NCBI RefSeq assembly: GCF_000165425.1
Contig: NW_001798974.1
Span: 124,001 to 188,000, forward strand
Length of the DNA stretch: 64,000 nt
Origin: Paramecium tetraurelia
Lineage: Eukaryota > Ciliophora > Oligohymenophorea > Peniculida > Parameciidae
Direction of reading: 5' to 3'
Shown: positions 24,013 to 36,084 of the stretch, one piece after another
How positions within the stretch are numbered: the stretch's first letter is position 1
Layout: each line of letters begins with the position of its first letter
Notes under the pieces: generated by a model
Told to the model about the DNA's origin: nothing
The model's database searches: none
The model's input: only the letters and a program-made list of their open reading frames with translations
Program-made: the position numbers and the translations under genes

Positions 24013-25366
24013 TCATATTGAACTATCAGATTTAATCGATTTTTTGTGCGATAAACTAAAGAATAAATAAATATTATACGATCGATTGTTTGTTTTATCA
24101 CTAACTTTTCTGGATTGTTTTCGACTTCCTTCTGACAATTAGGACTAAAACATAGTTGATTATTGTTAAACGAATTAAGTAGATTGTTAAAGTAAGACTT
24201 AAGTTTTCTTGGCAGAAGGTCGAAGACTCTCTTTAAAATAATTATGTTGCAAACACTCTTTCGCACTTATTCTTTTGTTCTTATCATAACAGAGCATATT
24301 AGTCAATAAGTCAAAGCAGGAGTCTGATATATTATATTCGACTAATTGTTCAAATGAAAGTATGTTCTCATTATAGCAATATTACAGATGATCTAATTAT
24401 GATTACTAGAACAAATCCTGTTGAGTAATTCTAGGGTGAAATGAATGGATTACAGTTTGTAGAACACAACTCCAAGACTAAAGATATCACTCTTGTTGTT
24501 GTATTGAGGCTTCTAAGAATTGATAATTTCAGGTGCAATATATCCTGGAGTTCCACATTTTAGAACGCATAACGGACTTCCTTGTTTTGTTGCCAATCCA
24601 AAATCAATTAACTTAATGTTCAGGTTTTTGTCAATCATTATGTTGTCTGGTTTGATGTCTCTATGTAGCAATCCTTATTCATGTATATAGACAATGGCTA
24701 GCAAAATTTGCTAAAATATTATAATATATATTTTACTCTCATAATTGATTAAATTTCAGTTTAATGTAATTGAGTTCCATGCTCATTGATGAATCTTTCT
24801 AAAGTTTAACCATCCACATATTCATGTATGATGACTATTTAATTAGTTTTATCATATATTTCTTTAATTCTCACAATATTTGGGTGATTTAATCGGTACA
24901 ATATTTAGATTTCATTTATTATATCCTATAATTCAAATTATGAACTTATATTACATTCATTCTTTCGGTGTTTGATTTCCCTTCTCGAATCTTGTTCAGA
25001 AATTTTGCAGCTACTAACTACTTTGTCTACAAATTTTACACCATTTACACCTAATGTCATTCCTTATATATATACTTGTGAGAAGGCTCCAACTCCTAAA
25101 ACCTATTACGGAAGGTAGAATTGATTTATGTCAAGATAAACTATCTTAGCGTCGATTAATTTCTTTAATTCCCTAATTTTGTTGGCATTTGCCCTGAAGA
25201 GCTTCTATTGGCCTTAGTATGGAATAGAAAAACCATAAAAGTCCTCGTCGATGTGGAATGTTATTGTAGATCTTAGAGATACTTCCAATTGGTATTTGGG
25301 TTTTGCTTTTGTCTGGTTTATATAGTTTAATATATACTTCCCCAATAAATATACTTGAACCATCAT
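24013..25366 (-). CDS. Ser/Thr protein kinase, CAMK-like
   Basis: Introns of 25, 29, 26, 23 and 24 nt give 409 codons (408 aa). The first ~95 residues form a PH-like lead ([20 protein letters not shown]). The kinase follows, with glycine loop LGVGAFSQV, lysine AAKFLNK, catalytic loop [35 protein letters not shown] and [14 protein letters not shown]. All key catalytic residues are present. The tail is Ser- and Gln-rich. It resembles the calcium/calmodulin-type kinases expanded in Paramecium, but no EF-hands or clear calmodulin site are seen. Its start lies close to the start of nothing else upstream; the 3' end is 113 bp from the start of the repeat-protein gene. Confidence 0.92.
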
Positions 25367-27499
25367 AGGTTAATAAGTATTATTTATCAAATATTAGATG
25401 TTTTCTAATACACTAAAATTGAAATATCATTCCTTTTCAAATAAAAGTGCAATATAATCTTTCTATTATTATTAATTATTATCACTAATCTAGCGTTTTT
25501 TCATCTTCATTATTAAATTCAGTTGTGATTTTATCAAACTATTTGGTTTTATACCAAGTGGCTTTTGTATTTGTTAAGTTGTTGGAATAAATATGTTTTT
25601 ATAAATATATAGTTTTCAATCATTTTCATAAAATCATTAAAATCTCAATCAATTTTATTTATTAAACTTGGTATTATATTATCATTAAAAATATATTAAA
25701 AATCAGTGCCCAATAATTTTAATTGCCACACTCAAAATATCTTTTATTCCTTCAATTAGTAACATTTTAAATATTTCGAAAATCTAGAACAAAAATTAAA
25801 ATTCAGAATTTCAACTCTAATCTAAAGAAAATCCATTAAATGTATATCTAAAACTCTTTTGAATCATCACTCCTTAATTTCTCAATTGAAAATTTTTAAT
25901 TTTAGATGTTAATCTATATATATTAAATAATTTATGCTCTAGCTTCTACCTTTAATATATATTAATAATTAATAAAAGACAATTCTTAATTATTAAAAAT
26001 TTCTGATTCAAATTTGGAAGTTGAAGATAAAAATGATATTCAACTATTAATCATTATAATAATCTATAGGAAGTTCTTATTCGCCACCAGAATAATAAAA
26101 ATAAAACTTATTTATATTAATGTAAATATTTACTTGTTTTCATTACTAAATAAGGATAATGATGAACAACTTTATTAAATAAGTTTAATGAATAACAACA
26201 TATAAAAATAAAGAATCTTTCATTTTCTTTTTTTTTAGATTTTAATAAAATAGAATAATTGCTTTTATAAGGATGGGTATTTGTTATAGAAAGAGTAATA
26301 ATTATTAAGAATTTCATATACTAATGAATTATAAGTAATTAACTTTCAATAAAAACTAATATTTGATTAGATAGTTCTAATAATTTTCTCAAATTATGGG
26401 TAAAGAGATGTCAATTTATAATTTAGAAATTGAAAATTCTGAACAATTTGAGACCATCAAAAGAAAGCAGATACCAATAAAAGAATAGAATTTTATTATA
26501 ATTTAAATCTTAACAAATTATAGAGTTAGTTTTTTAGTATGATACTTCTTTATAATTAGCTTTTTAGTATTATAATTCTTATTAACAAGCAATTATTAAT
26601 AATAATCAAAACAGTTTTGATAAAGTATTAATATTATTAGCTTGAGTGAGTCATTTTAAATATGATTATAATTTAAGTTTAGAAAATATAGATTTATAAT
26701 GTAAATTACATTTTATGAAATCTTTAAGAGTATTATCTAAATATTGAACATTGAATTGTCGTTTAAAGTAAATTCTTGTCTCATTTAAAAATAATATTAA
26801 TTTTCTGTTATTAGAAGTAATTGATACATATCTTATTTGACAATTTGACATCGTTCTATAATCAAATTTCCTTTTCATTCTTCTTCAAAAAGTACTAAAA
26901 TTATAATCATTAAAGTTCCTTTTTGAATTTAACTATCTACTAATCTCATTGAAGAATATTTTGCTAATATCAATAATAAAGTTGCAATACAATTACTTGA
27001 AAAGGGTAATATAATAAATATGATTATTATTTTATTTCTCAAATTCAAAGTATTTGCAATTTTGAAGTAAAATATTTTCTCTAGAATTGATTAAATACAT
27101 AGTATTTATATATATGTGCATAGTTAAATTAGTTTATTATTGATACTTTAAAATATGATTATTTATATGCATTTAAGTAGTTATAATTAATTTTTATCAA
27201 ATTTAATATTTGATAAAATAATAGTTCAAAACCTAACAATTAATTAAAAAAGGACTAAATGGTAAAGAATAGCATAGTTTTATCTCAAAAAATAAGGATT
27301 AATTTCATATCTTTGATTTATAGAGATATTGCTAATTACATTTTTTGAATTAGAAAGGAAATACAAAAATTGTTCTGGAGATGAGTGGATAGGATGAAAA
27401 TTATGGATTTATAAATGTGTGTGAGTAAAATAAGAATTTGTAGTAGAAATCAAATTTGTTATCGTCTAAGATCTTGAAATTATATTTATATATTTATAA
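25367..27499. other. 2.1-kb gene-poor stretch with ORF remnants
   Basis: No complete gene was found. At about 25515-25600 (minus) there is a coding-like tail ending KTKQFDKITTEFNNEDEKTL-D-Q before TGA. At 26397 (plus) a frame begins MGKEMSIYNLEIENSEQFET and fails near 26541. At 26666-26878 (minus) there is a 70-residue frame, MKRKFDYRTMSNC... . At about 26950-27390 (plus) a long TGA-free frame includes LIEEYFANINNKVAIQLLEK. These look like remnants of one or two dead genes in very A+T-rich DNA. Confidence 0.35.
26526..26585. repeat. Imperfect direct duplication, 2 x 30 bp
   Basis: TTAGTTTTTTAGTATGATAC and its next 10 bases are followed directly by TTAGCTTTTTAGTATTATAA and its next 10 bases. 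About five of the 30 positions differ. It is a small local duplication in non-coding DNA. Confidence 0.7.
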
Positions 27500-27941
27500 A
27501 TGTCTTATTAACAGAAGGGGTTGAATGCAATAAGATTGTCCCAGATCAATTAAACTATTTTAAGGGCTCGAAAGAGTTAAGAATACCCTCCTGAGTGGAG
27601 TTAGGATCATTAATCAAGGAATAATTCACTCAAATAGCATAGAGCTATCACTCAACATAATTCAATACTCATAATGGAAGAGGAGTTTTAAAAAATGAGA
27701 AGGCCATAAACTTCACAAGGAAGTAGAAGGAAAAAAATGACTGAACATCAAGTTAAACAAGGGATTCAAAACTCTAACACCAAATTTGAGATTTTAGAAT
27801 GCGAGAATGAGGATGATAAAGAGTATTAAATCATAAAATAAGTAGTGAATAAAAGTTGTAATTCAACTATCTTATAACATGTAATCCGAGCAACACAACA
27901 CGCAGCAATTAGAACATGGTTCAATTTTAAACAACACTTGA
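27500..27941 (+). CDS. Small basic hypothetical protein
   Basis: Starting at ATG 27500, with one 25-nt intron (GTAATCCGAG...CGCAG) near the 3' end, the model has 139 codons (138 aa). Without the intron no stop is met before the next gene, so the intron is needed. The protein is rich in Gln, Arg and Ser (LSQINQTILRARKSQEYPPE). It has no membrane segment and no family I know. It lies 64 bp upstream of the next start. Confidence 0.6.
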
Positions 27942-28005
27942 TTAAGATTTTCTAAGTTTGTTCGCTATTGATTGAATAATTCACTTTTAATTTATATATA
28001 TATAA

Positions 28006-28665
28006 ATGGGTAATGGTGCATGTCACTAATAAGTTCCTTCTATTGACGAAGTAAATTTAGTAGCTAGAAACTTTAAATAATAATTCGAACCCTGCGATGG
28101 TTAATGTATGTTACCTCTTTTGAATTCTCAATCTCAAAGTCCCTCTAAACCATGCATCGAATCGAAGAACCCCACTATTGCTAGATTGGAGGAGGAAGAA
28201 TTCGAAATATTGATGACGAATGAGGATAAGCCAGATGAAGATTAATCACCTGTAAGGGAGAGCAAATTCACTAGAGCTCAATCTCCTTGTAAAATTATCA
28301 AATCGAAACGTCGTTACAAGTAGGAGGAGATTTAGTTTTTGTAATAGTTGAAGGACGATAAAAGCAAGATTGCTCGAAGAAAATCGACTGAGAAGTAACT
28401 AAGTCCTGTCAAAGTCATACATTCATGCCATCAAAAGAAGCATAACACAGCGTTATTAATACATAGTCCTGATTAGAGATCGAATTAGCTGATTAAGATG
28501 AACAGGTTATCTTGCTAACTTGACGAAGCTGTCATTTTATCACAAGAACCTAAATCCATTTTAAAATCAATTGGATCTGAAAAATCCATAACAAATTCAC
28601 AAAAAAGTAAAACCAACAGTCAAAAAAGAGTAAGATTTGGTCTTGTATATCGACAATACAAATGA
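28006..28665 (+). CDS. Probable N-myristoylated protein with PP1-docking RVxF motif
   Basis: This is an intronless frame of 220 codons (219 aa). It begins MGNGACHQQ, a good N-myristoylation start (Gly2, small residue at position 5-6) with a nearby Cys that could be palmitoylated. It ends with NSQKRVRFGLVYRQYK. KRVRF fits the RVxF motif by which regulators bind protein phosphatase 1. An SILKS sequence precedes it, a combination common in PP1 inhibitors. The middle is Ser/Lys-rich and probably disordered, with many possible phosphosites. A membrane-bound PP1 regulator is a reasonable but untested reading. No homologue was recognised by eye. Confidence 0.75.
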
Positions 28666-28864
28666 ACAGCACAATTTCAAACTCAAAAACTACTGTAATT
28701 TGAAATCTAATATTCATTATAAAATTCACTTTATAAATACCATTTCCATCAATGTTAATTAAGATACTTTGAATGAATATTACAACCAGAAAAACTAAAT
28801 TTAGAATATAAATTTATTAATTTTTCTTTCAAAAATTAATCAACTCTCTTCAAACACACACTAA

Positions 28865-28957
28865 ATGAGCTTAAGTGGTAACTCACTCATATTTGGATAT
28901 ATCAAATCAGATTAGATTCCCATAAGATATAAGGCAAATTATATCCTAAAATAATGA
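28865..28957 (+). CDS. Short ORF, 30 residues
   Basis: The ORF MSLSGNSLIFGYIKSDQIPI... ends in TGA that overlaps the ATG of the next short ORF (ATGA). It may be an upstream ORF or chance. No family recognised. Confidence 0.2.
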
Positions 28958-29088
28958 GTACAACATATTAATTCGTTGATTTGAAAGATGAACGTGACTC
29001 AAAGAAAGTAGTACTATCAAAGAATGAATGGAAATATAAATAATAGATTGAAAATATTTATTAATAATCGTTATATTTTTAAAAATGA
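28954..29088 (+). CDS. Short ORF, 44 residues
   Basis: The ORF reads MSTTYQFVDLKDERDSKKVV... with charged, protein-like composition. It ends in TGA overlapping the ATG (29085) of the C2-domain gene. It could be an upstream ORF, a tiny gene or a missed exon. Confidence 0.3.
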
Positions 29089-30613
29089 ATCAATTCTAGG
29101 ATGTATTCAATGAATTTTCACAATTACACAATCAGAAATACAATTTAGGGGAAATACTATCATTTTTGGATTCAAAATGTGCTAATGGTTATTTTGATAG
29201 AGATGTTTTTTAATAATTGATTGATTAAATCCCCTAAGCATAATCACAATAGTAATGCTCCATTAATTAGTTAATTAATGTCTTCAAGAAGGCATAGGAT
29301 GTTTTGAATGATAAAATAAGCAAAAGTTAGCAAATCATAGATTAGAAAAATATGTAAATTCATATTTGAATTATCATTAGTGAAATTAGAGCCTACAATG
29401 ATAAAATTAGGTAATCACAAACAAGCAGTGTTAATTCATCAAGCAAATTGAATGTCGAAATTCTTGATGCTGAGATTATGTATTAAGGAAATGGATAGTT
29501 GTAAGTAAGTTTGGAATGTATGTCATCGGTTGTTTATACATGTAAATTGTTATTTGATTATAGAGTTGGCAAAAAGACAATAACCAGTTTGGAATGAAAC
29601 CTTCGACTTGTATTTACTTAACTTTATGATTTAGTAATGTCAATGAGTAAGCAGTATTGAAATTTATTTTACTGGATACAGAATTGTAGCAGAAAAGGGG
29701 GAATGGAGGAGTTGCTTACATAGACATCAATACTTTTGGAGATTAAATGCTTCATGACTTTACTGTCAATTTGACAGATGAAAGCAATTCAATAGTAAGA
29801 GCCAAGTTGCATCTTAAAATCTAATGGATCTATTCGAAAGTAATTATAACTAAGATTGTAGAATAAATACTTGTAAGATTTAATTAATGAGAATATGATA
29901 TAAATCAATTAATTGGAATAAGAGATCAATGATCACATTGTAGATTTGGATATCATAAATTCCCCATTTAAACAGGCATTCAAATTCTAAAATAACCTGA
30001 CTATATCCACATATCAAACATAACCAAATTAGTAATAGCAATAGGCAAGTCCATTGTTAATTAGTGAGAATTAAATCGATAGATTAGTTTAGATTTCATT
30101 GTTATTAATTATTCTGTACTTAGTATTCGGATTGTTGAATAGTATGTATCGAACATTAAATTTTGATGTAAATAAGTGTGATTTATTATAGTTCTTAGTA
30201 ATTTTTTATTGCTTTTTGTTTTATTAGAAGAATTATAAGCTGCAATCCTTGCTTCACATTAAGATCATTATGGTCATGTTAGGTGTTGCTTTGTTGATGG
30301 ACATAATATGGCTTGCAATTTATAGTACAGTAAAAATCATAATAAGATGATAGCCTTATTTGGGAGAGTTTAATGCACATTTTGATCATTTTGAATATGG
30401 ATTGCAAAAATATCAAATAATATTGAGTTGGTTGCTGTTATTTGTGAAGGTACCCATAATTTTTATAAGTTGTAGATTGTTGTATTGATGTTCTATGTTC
30501 ATATATATGCTACATATCCAGATAAATCAACCTAAGTTTACGATTAGTAGTGGAATGCGATATTTGGATGGAGGGATGGAAAACAAATCAATGTCTACCG
30601 AAATTACAATTGA
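29085..30613 (+). CDS. C2-domain protein with four C-terminal membrane helices
   Basis: Six introns (27, 22, 25, 22, 24 and 26 nt) leave 461 codons (460 aa). Residues 1-110 are helical. Residues of about 115-235 form a C2 domain (LNVEILDAEIMYQGNGQL, RQQPVWNETFDF, LKFILLDTELQQ, GGVAYIDINTFGD, VRAKLHLKIQWIY). The Asp cluster expected for calcium binding is only partly present. The C-terminal half has four hydrophobic helices: ISLLLIILYLVFGLLN, LLQFLVIFYCFLFY, IIMVMLGVALLMDIIWLAIY and IILSWLLLFVKIVVLMFYVH. It ends in FGWRDGKQINVYRNYN. The order C2 then four helices suggests a lipid-sensing membrane protein. The family name is unknown to me. Confidence 0.85.
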
Positions 30614-30821
30614 TTATTATAATTATTTTCTAATTTTATTGCTCAATCAATAAATTGTATAAATTAGTTGAATAATGGCATTCAAACTTAGTCAATTAAT
30701 ATTCAAATAACTTAATGGTTAATAATATTAAATATATTAAAAAGGGTTATAAATGAAAATGTTGATGCGAATGATGAACAACAACATTAAATTATTATAA
30801 TTAAATTTTATTTCAGAAATA

Positions 30822-31828
30822 ATGAATAATTCATATGCTTATGATCCAAAATTTAGCTATCAAAAATCTGAATTTAATCCTTATATGGATCAATCCAGCA
30901 GTACATATGGGATTGCTCAGTCTTAAATACAATAAGGAAGCAATAGTAATAATTACAATTTATTTATATTGCAGTTCGCCAACATACATATTCCACTCAT
31001 GCCAGGAATTTATCCTAACCTCTACTCTCAAATCAATCATCCTAAAGAATTTAAGTTATTTAATAATCTATTCCTCAATCAATAAGATAACCTAATATTG
31101 TTAGAGCCTCTTCTCCTTTACCTTAACAAAAAGTGTATTACACATAGTCTGTCTAACCATTGTATAGACTGTATAATGAACCTATTCAAGTAATAGCTCA
31201 ACAACCACCACCTCAAGTTAACATTGGTATGTATATTTAGCAAAAATTAATAGTTCGTGAAATAGAAGAAGTGCCAATTATCCATGAAGTGCATCATGTA
31301 AATAGGCCAATAAACGTGATTTCAATGGATGAAATTGAAGGACCTTGGAGGAGTAAGTAGATCCTTTTGGAGAAACAATTAATTGAGTTGTAGTTGATGT
31401 TGAAACATGGACCTCAAAGGAAGGTTGAGACTAAACAAATCATTGTTGAAGACGAAGCTAGGATTAGAGAACTTGAATAATAAATTGAACAAAGGAAGAA
31501 CATTCTTAATGAGGATGAAGAGGAAATTTAACATTTAGAAAGTTTGGTCGATTAGGCTCAATATAACTTGGAGAATGCGGAAGAGTAGGCAAGCAGTTAA
31601 GTGGAAGAATAAAATAGGGAATTAGCAAAGTGGAAAAAGAAGTTTCAAGACTTGAATAAAAAGTATCATGACATTGAAGAAGATATAACAATGACAGAAG
31701 CTTAGATAGAGAGCATTCAGAAAAGAAAAATGATTACATAAACAAGTTCAACTACAAAAACAACTTCGAAAGTAAATTAGATGAGGGATAGTGGATTTAG
31801 AAGAAGTAGTGTTACAAAAAATTATTGA
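30822..31828 (+). CDS. Coiled-coil protein
   Basis: One 29-nt intron leaves 326 codons (325 aa). The N-terminal 120 residues are Ser/Gln/Pro-rich. From about residue 150 there is a long heptad-rich coiled coil (QILLEKQLIELQLMLKHG, RIRELEQQIEQRKNILNEDE, ELAKWKKKFQDLNKKYHDIE). The tail is Ser/Thr-rich and basic. An upstream in-frame ATG at 30752 exists, but the sequence between looks like leader DNA, so I chose 30822. Such proteins are common in the ciliate cortex. No specific role can be given. Confidence 0.75.
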
Positions 31829-32740
31829 CTTATTTAATTTTTGATTCTATTTTTAGCGAAAATCTTAGGATTATAATATTTAAATTTATAAGTTAAACAT
31901 TATTTTACTCTTTGGTCTTGTATAAAATTTAACAGCAGAAACATGTCCTGAGAGAGCAATCACATGAGAATCTTTTAGGAATCGATAACTATGTCAATAA
32001 GCTAAGGATAATAATCAAAACTCTATTTGTAAATGGGATTAGTAAAAATTTTAATGAATTACTTGTCATTACAGATCGTATGGATGTAAATGGGATGGGG
32101 CTAGTACAAATAATTATGATGTTAACAGCATGGAATCCTATGTAAATGGGTAAAGTGTAGACAGAAAGCATTTCAATTTTAAACTTAATCTAGATATTAA
32201 GATTTCTCAGAATATTTTTGTTAATCATTTGGAGGATGGTAAATGTGCATAAATTACAAAATGAGTAGATTTCTAGATTATAAAAGGAGTAGAAATAGCA
32301 GATTTAAGGAGAACTAATATTTAATTATTATATTTATTTAGATGTGTAATTATTGTGGATGGAGAGGTGTTATCAAATGAATCAATATCGGCTAGTAATT
32401 TTGAGTATGTTGTATAAGAATGAAAGCATAAAAAATAATAATATTAATGTACTTTTATTAATAGAGTGCAATGTTATTTTGGAGCAGAGTATTAAATTAA
32501 TATTTACAAGTGAATGTTCTTTTTGTTCATCTTATATACCTATAAATATTGTGCAGGAAATAGAGGATTGTGCTTTTGGGACCAAAATCAATATTAATTA
32601 CTCAGTAATTCTAATCTTAATATTTTACAGATGTTATCAATAAAAAAGTCCTGCTCTATGTAATATCAAGCGATAACAAGGAGAATGGAATATTCAAAAA
32701 TGAGATGCCAACTCAACTCTACATTAGAAAACCAACATTG
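31829..32740 (+). pseudogene. Possible decayed cysteine-rich surface-protein gene
   Basis: One frame from about 31930 to 32280 reads ETCPERAIT, LCQQAKDNNQNSICKWD, ITCHYRSYGCKWDGAS and ESYVNGQSVDRKHF. These are spaced cysteines with two CKWD motifs, as in Paramecium Cys-repeat surface proteins. TGA codons interrupt it after AIT and before ITC. A second frame is TGA-free from about 31930 to 32716, and its Cys content near 32520 (SECSFCSS) may belong to the same fossil. The reading is suggestive, not firm. Confidence 0.3.
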
Positions 32741-33239
32741 TTATTCGGAATACCTTGAATAAATAGATCTAAGTTAAACCATCTAAATAACGTTTATTGT
32801 ATCCCTTATTCTAAAGGATGAATTTTCAATAATTATACATCATTGTGATATATAATTATAATGTATATTTCTAAATTAATAATTATTAATTAATTTATAT
32901 TAATCAATTCAGTGGCTGTTCATAGTTTTATAAAAGAATTTTTTTCACCATTTATTTATAGATGTATCTAGTATTATAAATGATTAGAATGCTTTTGGAA
33001 TTGCATTGAGGCCATTTTCTGTTTTTAAATTAATTTATTTTTAATAAATTTACTGGTATTTTTACTAATTCCTGTTGATAGAAAAAATAATATTTTAATA
33101 CCCTTATATTGAGACATTTAGAAATATATTATATTGGTGAAAATAAAATGTTATTATTCACTAAATCTCAAAATTTGAATAAAGTAACATTTCCTAAGCT
33201 GCCTGTTTTACTTTTTCTACATTTGAACGAGACCATGGT

Positions 33240-33880
33240 AATCTTTTAATATCAAATTCAAACTATATAATTATTTGATATGTAATTATACATTTTTTCC
33301 ATCTTGAATATGATTCATAATTTTATTGCAGAGAATGGCAATTTTTTTGTTAGAATCTTTTTGTATCTCCTATTCCAAAGAGTCTAAAATACTAAGAAGA
33401 TTTACTTAAGAATTCTTTGTAGTAAGTAACAAATGTTTTTGAAGAGAAAATTTATTTCAAAAAATCTGAATTCATTGTTTTATTTATGCTATTTTTTCTA
33501 AATGGCAGCATAATAATGGCTGAAGTTTCCTTCTCCACAATATTCATGAATATTCGTTGAGCGGATTTCAAATTTGTCTCTTCAAATATGATCATATTAA
33601 TTACTTGTTTTATCGTATTTCTCTTGAACTCTTTTGAATATAAATTTCAAAGCTTTACGTAAGCAATACTTAACTAGTTCTTCTCTACTCTTCTATTGAC
33701 ACTTCTATTTGTGGACCAACCCATCAAGCAGATTAAATAAAGTTGTCTAATTGCTATATTTTAGATTTGTTATTTTATCGAGAAAAGTTTCATCCTCGTT
33801 GACAATCATCATTATGTATCCTTATAGAGCTTCACTTTTGATTTACGGTACCACATCCTACTATTCTGCGATTGATCTTC
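33240..33880 (-). pseudogene. Remnant of a ciliate-expanded gene family
   Basis: On the minus strand one frame shows REELVKYCLRKALKFIFKR followed by VQEKYDKTSNQYDHI and a TGA. A second frame continues with IIMLPFRKNSINKTMNSDFL and KQIFSSKTFVTYYKEFLSK. The block PFRKNS..KTMN..FL..IF....F...Y..FL is familiar from a large ciliate family of unknown function. The pieces lie in different frames, so the gene is dead. Sequence towards 32960 is partly open and may be its far end or unrelated. Confidence 0.5.
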
Positions 33881-34508
33881 TCGTGCCTTAAGCGGAGATT
33901 GGGTCTTCGTGATGACGTACTAATTATCATTTAGGAGGATGTGTTACCTTATTCAAAATTTTATGGAAGTTTCTGTTGATAATAGAGATATTAGACATAA
34001 GGCATCTATTGTGAGGTGTAGTAATTATTATAATAGGATTGTTGTAGATTCTAATATGCATTCCAGTAATTGATTGAGTATTGTGTATCAAAGTGGAGTT
34101 GATTGGGTAAAAACTGATGCATGTTTACAAATAATAGCAAAATTTATAATTAGTGATTAAAAAAAGATTTGCAATTTTAAAGTCACTTTATAATGCATTA
34201 ATGCGTATAATTAAATTTATCCAAGTTTAATTGTCTTCTTTAAATTGGATTACATGGCTAGGTAGAGCAAAATGATGATCCTTTTTAAGAAATTTGAATA
34301 AATCTAATTATATCAAAGAATATTCTTAAATATAATTAAATTACTGATGTTTTAAGAGTTCGTTTGAAGTTAAATAATTATACTTTCATACAGTTGTTAT
34401 TTTTTTTATGTAAACCCATCAAACATCATCTAATTAAACTCTTCTCTCTTTTTTCAAATTAACAGAATACAATAATACATAAAATTTCAATATTATAAAA
34501 AAGAAAAA

Positions 34509-35247
34509 ATGGATAATTCCCAAGATTTTAAGCTAAGTAGATTACTCGATTAAATTTCAATCATCAAAGGTGATTTAGAAAAGTTAAACGAATTCAATAC
34601 GTTTGTTCTCATGTGCAGAGAACTAACAAAGGTATTTGAGACTTATCACTAAGTTTAGATTTTTATGGAAATGGGTGGAATTTTAAAAAAGGCTTTTGAA
34701 GATATCACATCTAAATGTAGATTACTAGAGAGGAATTGGAATATGCATAAACATGGATCATTAATTGATTTTATATTATTTGAAAAATAGAAGGGTATCT
34801 GAGCTTCATTATTATAGACATTGCAAAATTGAATGGTTAGAACACTGAAAAGTTTGGATACAAAGAAGGAGATTTTTATTTCGATTACGAATCATCAGCC
34901 CGTACTCTATTAAGACTCATGTGGTTTTTCGACTTTATTTGCAATATGACCAACCAATTGATAACTGATTAAAAGAAAAGTTTCAGTTCCATCTGCTCAG
35001 AAGCATATAATGAAAGTCTTGCCCCTCATCATTCCTTCACTATTAGAACTGCTGTCAAAGCAGGTTTATACACTGTAGGAAGGTACAATATTATCAAATA
35101 CATAGTCGCGATAATTTCTATAAAGTAGTATTTAAAGAGAACGAAGACAAAGATGAAAAATTGGCACTATTACGAGATACACTTATGAAACTCAAAACAA
35201 GGCTATGGACATTATACAAGATTGAAAATTTGGATGATTTACCATGA
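34509..35247 (+). CDS. Glycolipid transfer protein (GLTP) domain protein
   Basis: Two 23-nt introns leave 231 codons (230 aa), the usual size for a single GLTP fold. Helix signatures are visible: FNTFVLMCRELTKVFETYHQ, MGGILKKAFEDITSKCRLLE, LLRLMWFFDFICNMTNQL and the late motif AYNESLAPHHSFTIRTAVKA. The Asp (EDIT), Lys (SKC), Trp (LMWFF) and His (HHSF) positions correspond to the headgroup-binding residues of the family. GLTP proteins move sphingolipids or ceramide-phosphate between membranes in the cytosol. The exact lipid cannot be told from the sequence. Confidence 0.88.
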
Positions 35248-36084
35248 TTATCATTATTATAATATTATGTAACACCTTTGGTTTTAATTTTCCATATCAT
35301 CTAAATCTCCATGCTGGTTTCATTTATATTTATTTATATACAGACTCCAATCCTCTTCAAAATTCTTTTAAGTTTTATACAAAATTAGAAAATGTAATAT
35401 ATTAAATAAATCCTTAGATTAATATTAATAATTATTTTTATATTTTTATTTCTTAATAATTGATTTATCTAAGTATTAACTTATTAATTTATATTTTAAC
35501 TGAAATGGTAACTTTAAACAGCATTCAACTTTAAACTAATGCATCTCTATTATATTTAACATTTAGTTTCCTAGAATAGTTATCAAAAATAATTTATCAT
35601 TTTTATATGATTAATTTAAACTAATTTTACTATTCAAAATCAAAATTTTTATCCTGATTAACTCTCTTAATATGCAAAACAAATTGTTACACCATTTCAT
35701 TTTACTAAATTTTCATTTGAATTGTGTTATAATACAATACATGTTTAAATCCATATTATAGATTACTCAGATAATCATTTAATAATAACTCATTAACCTC
35801 ATTTGACTAAATACCAAAAATTCTTCTAAAATGACCAAAGAATATTGGCAACTATAAAAATAAGATATATTGAAATAATTTCAGATTAGTATATTATTTT
35901 TTCAACAATCTATACATGTACAAATGTTATTTAATTCTAATCCTTCTCTGTTAATGATTGACTTATTTATCGTTGATTGTAAGCATCAATAGTTTTTTCG
36001 CAGTAGCTATTATTGATAGCTTCCTAATTTACAAGGAAAATAATGTTAGTAATTACATATAAAATAATAATAATAGTCAATTCA
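35248..36084. other. A+T-rich intergenic region
   Basis: No ORF with coding-like composition, RNA gene or repeat was seen in these 837 bp between the GLTP gene and a small minus-strand gene. Confidence 0.4.

Noticed and set aside
31506-31691. Minus-strand 61-residue ORF
   Set aside because: It is a shadow of the coiled-coil gene at 30822-31828.
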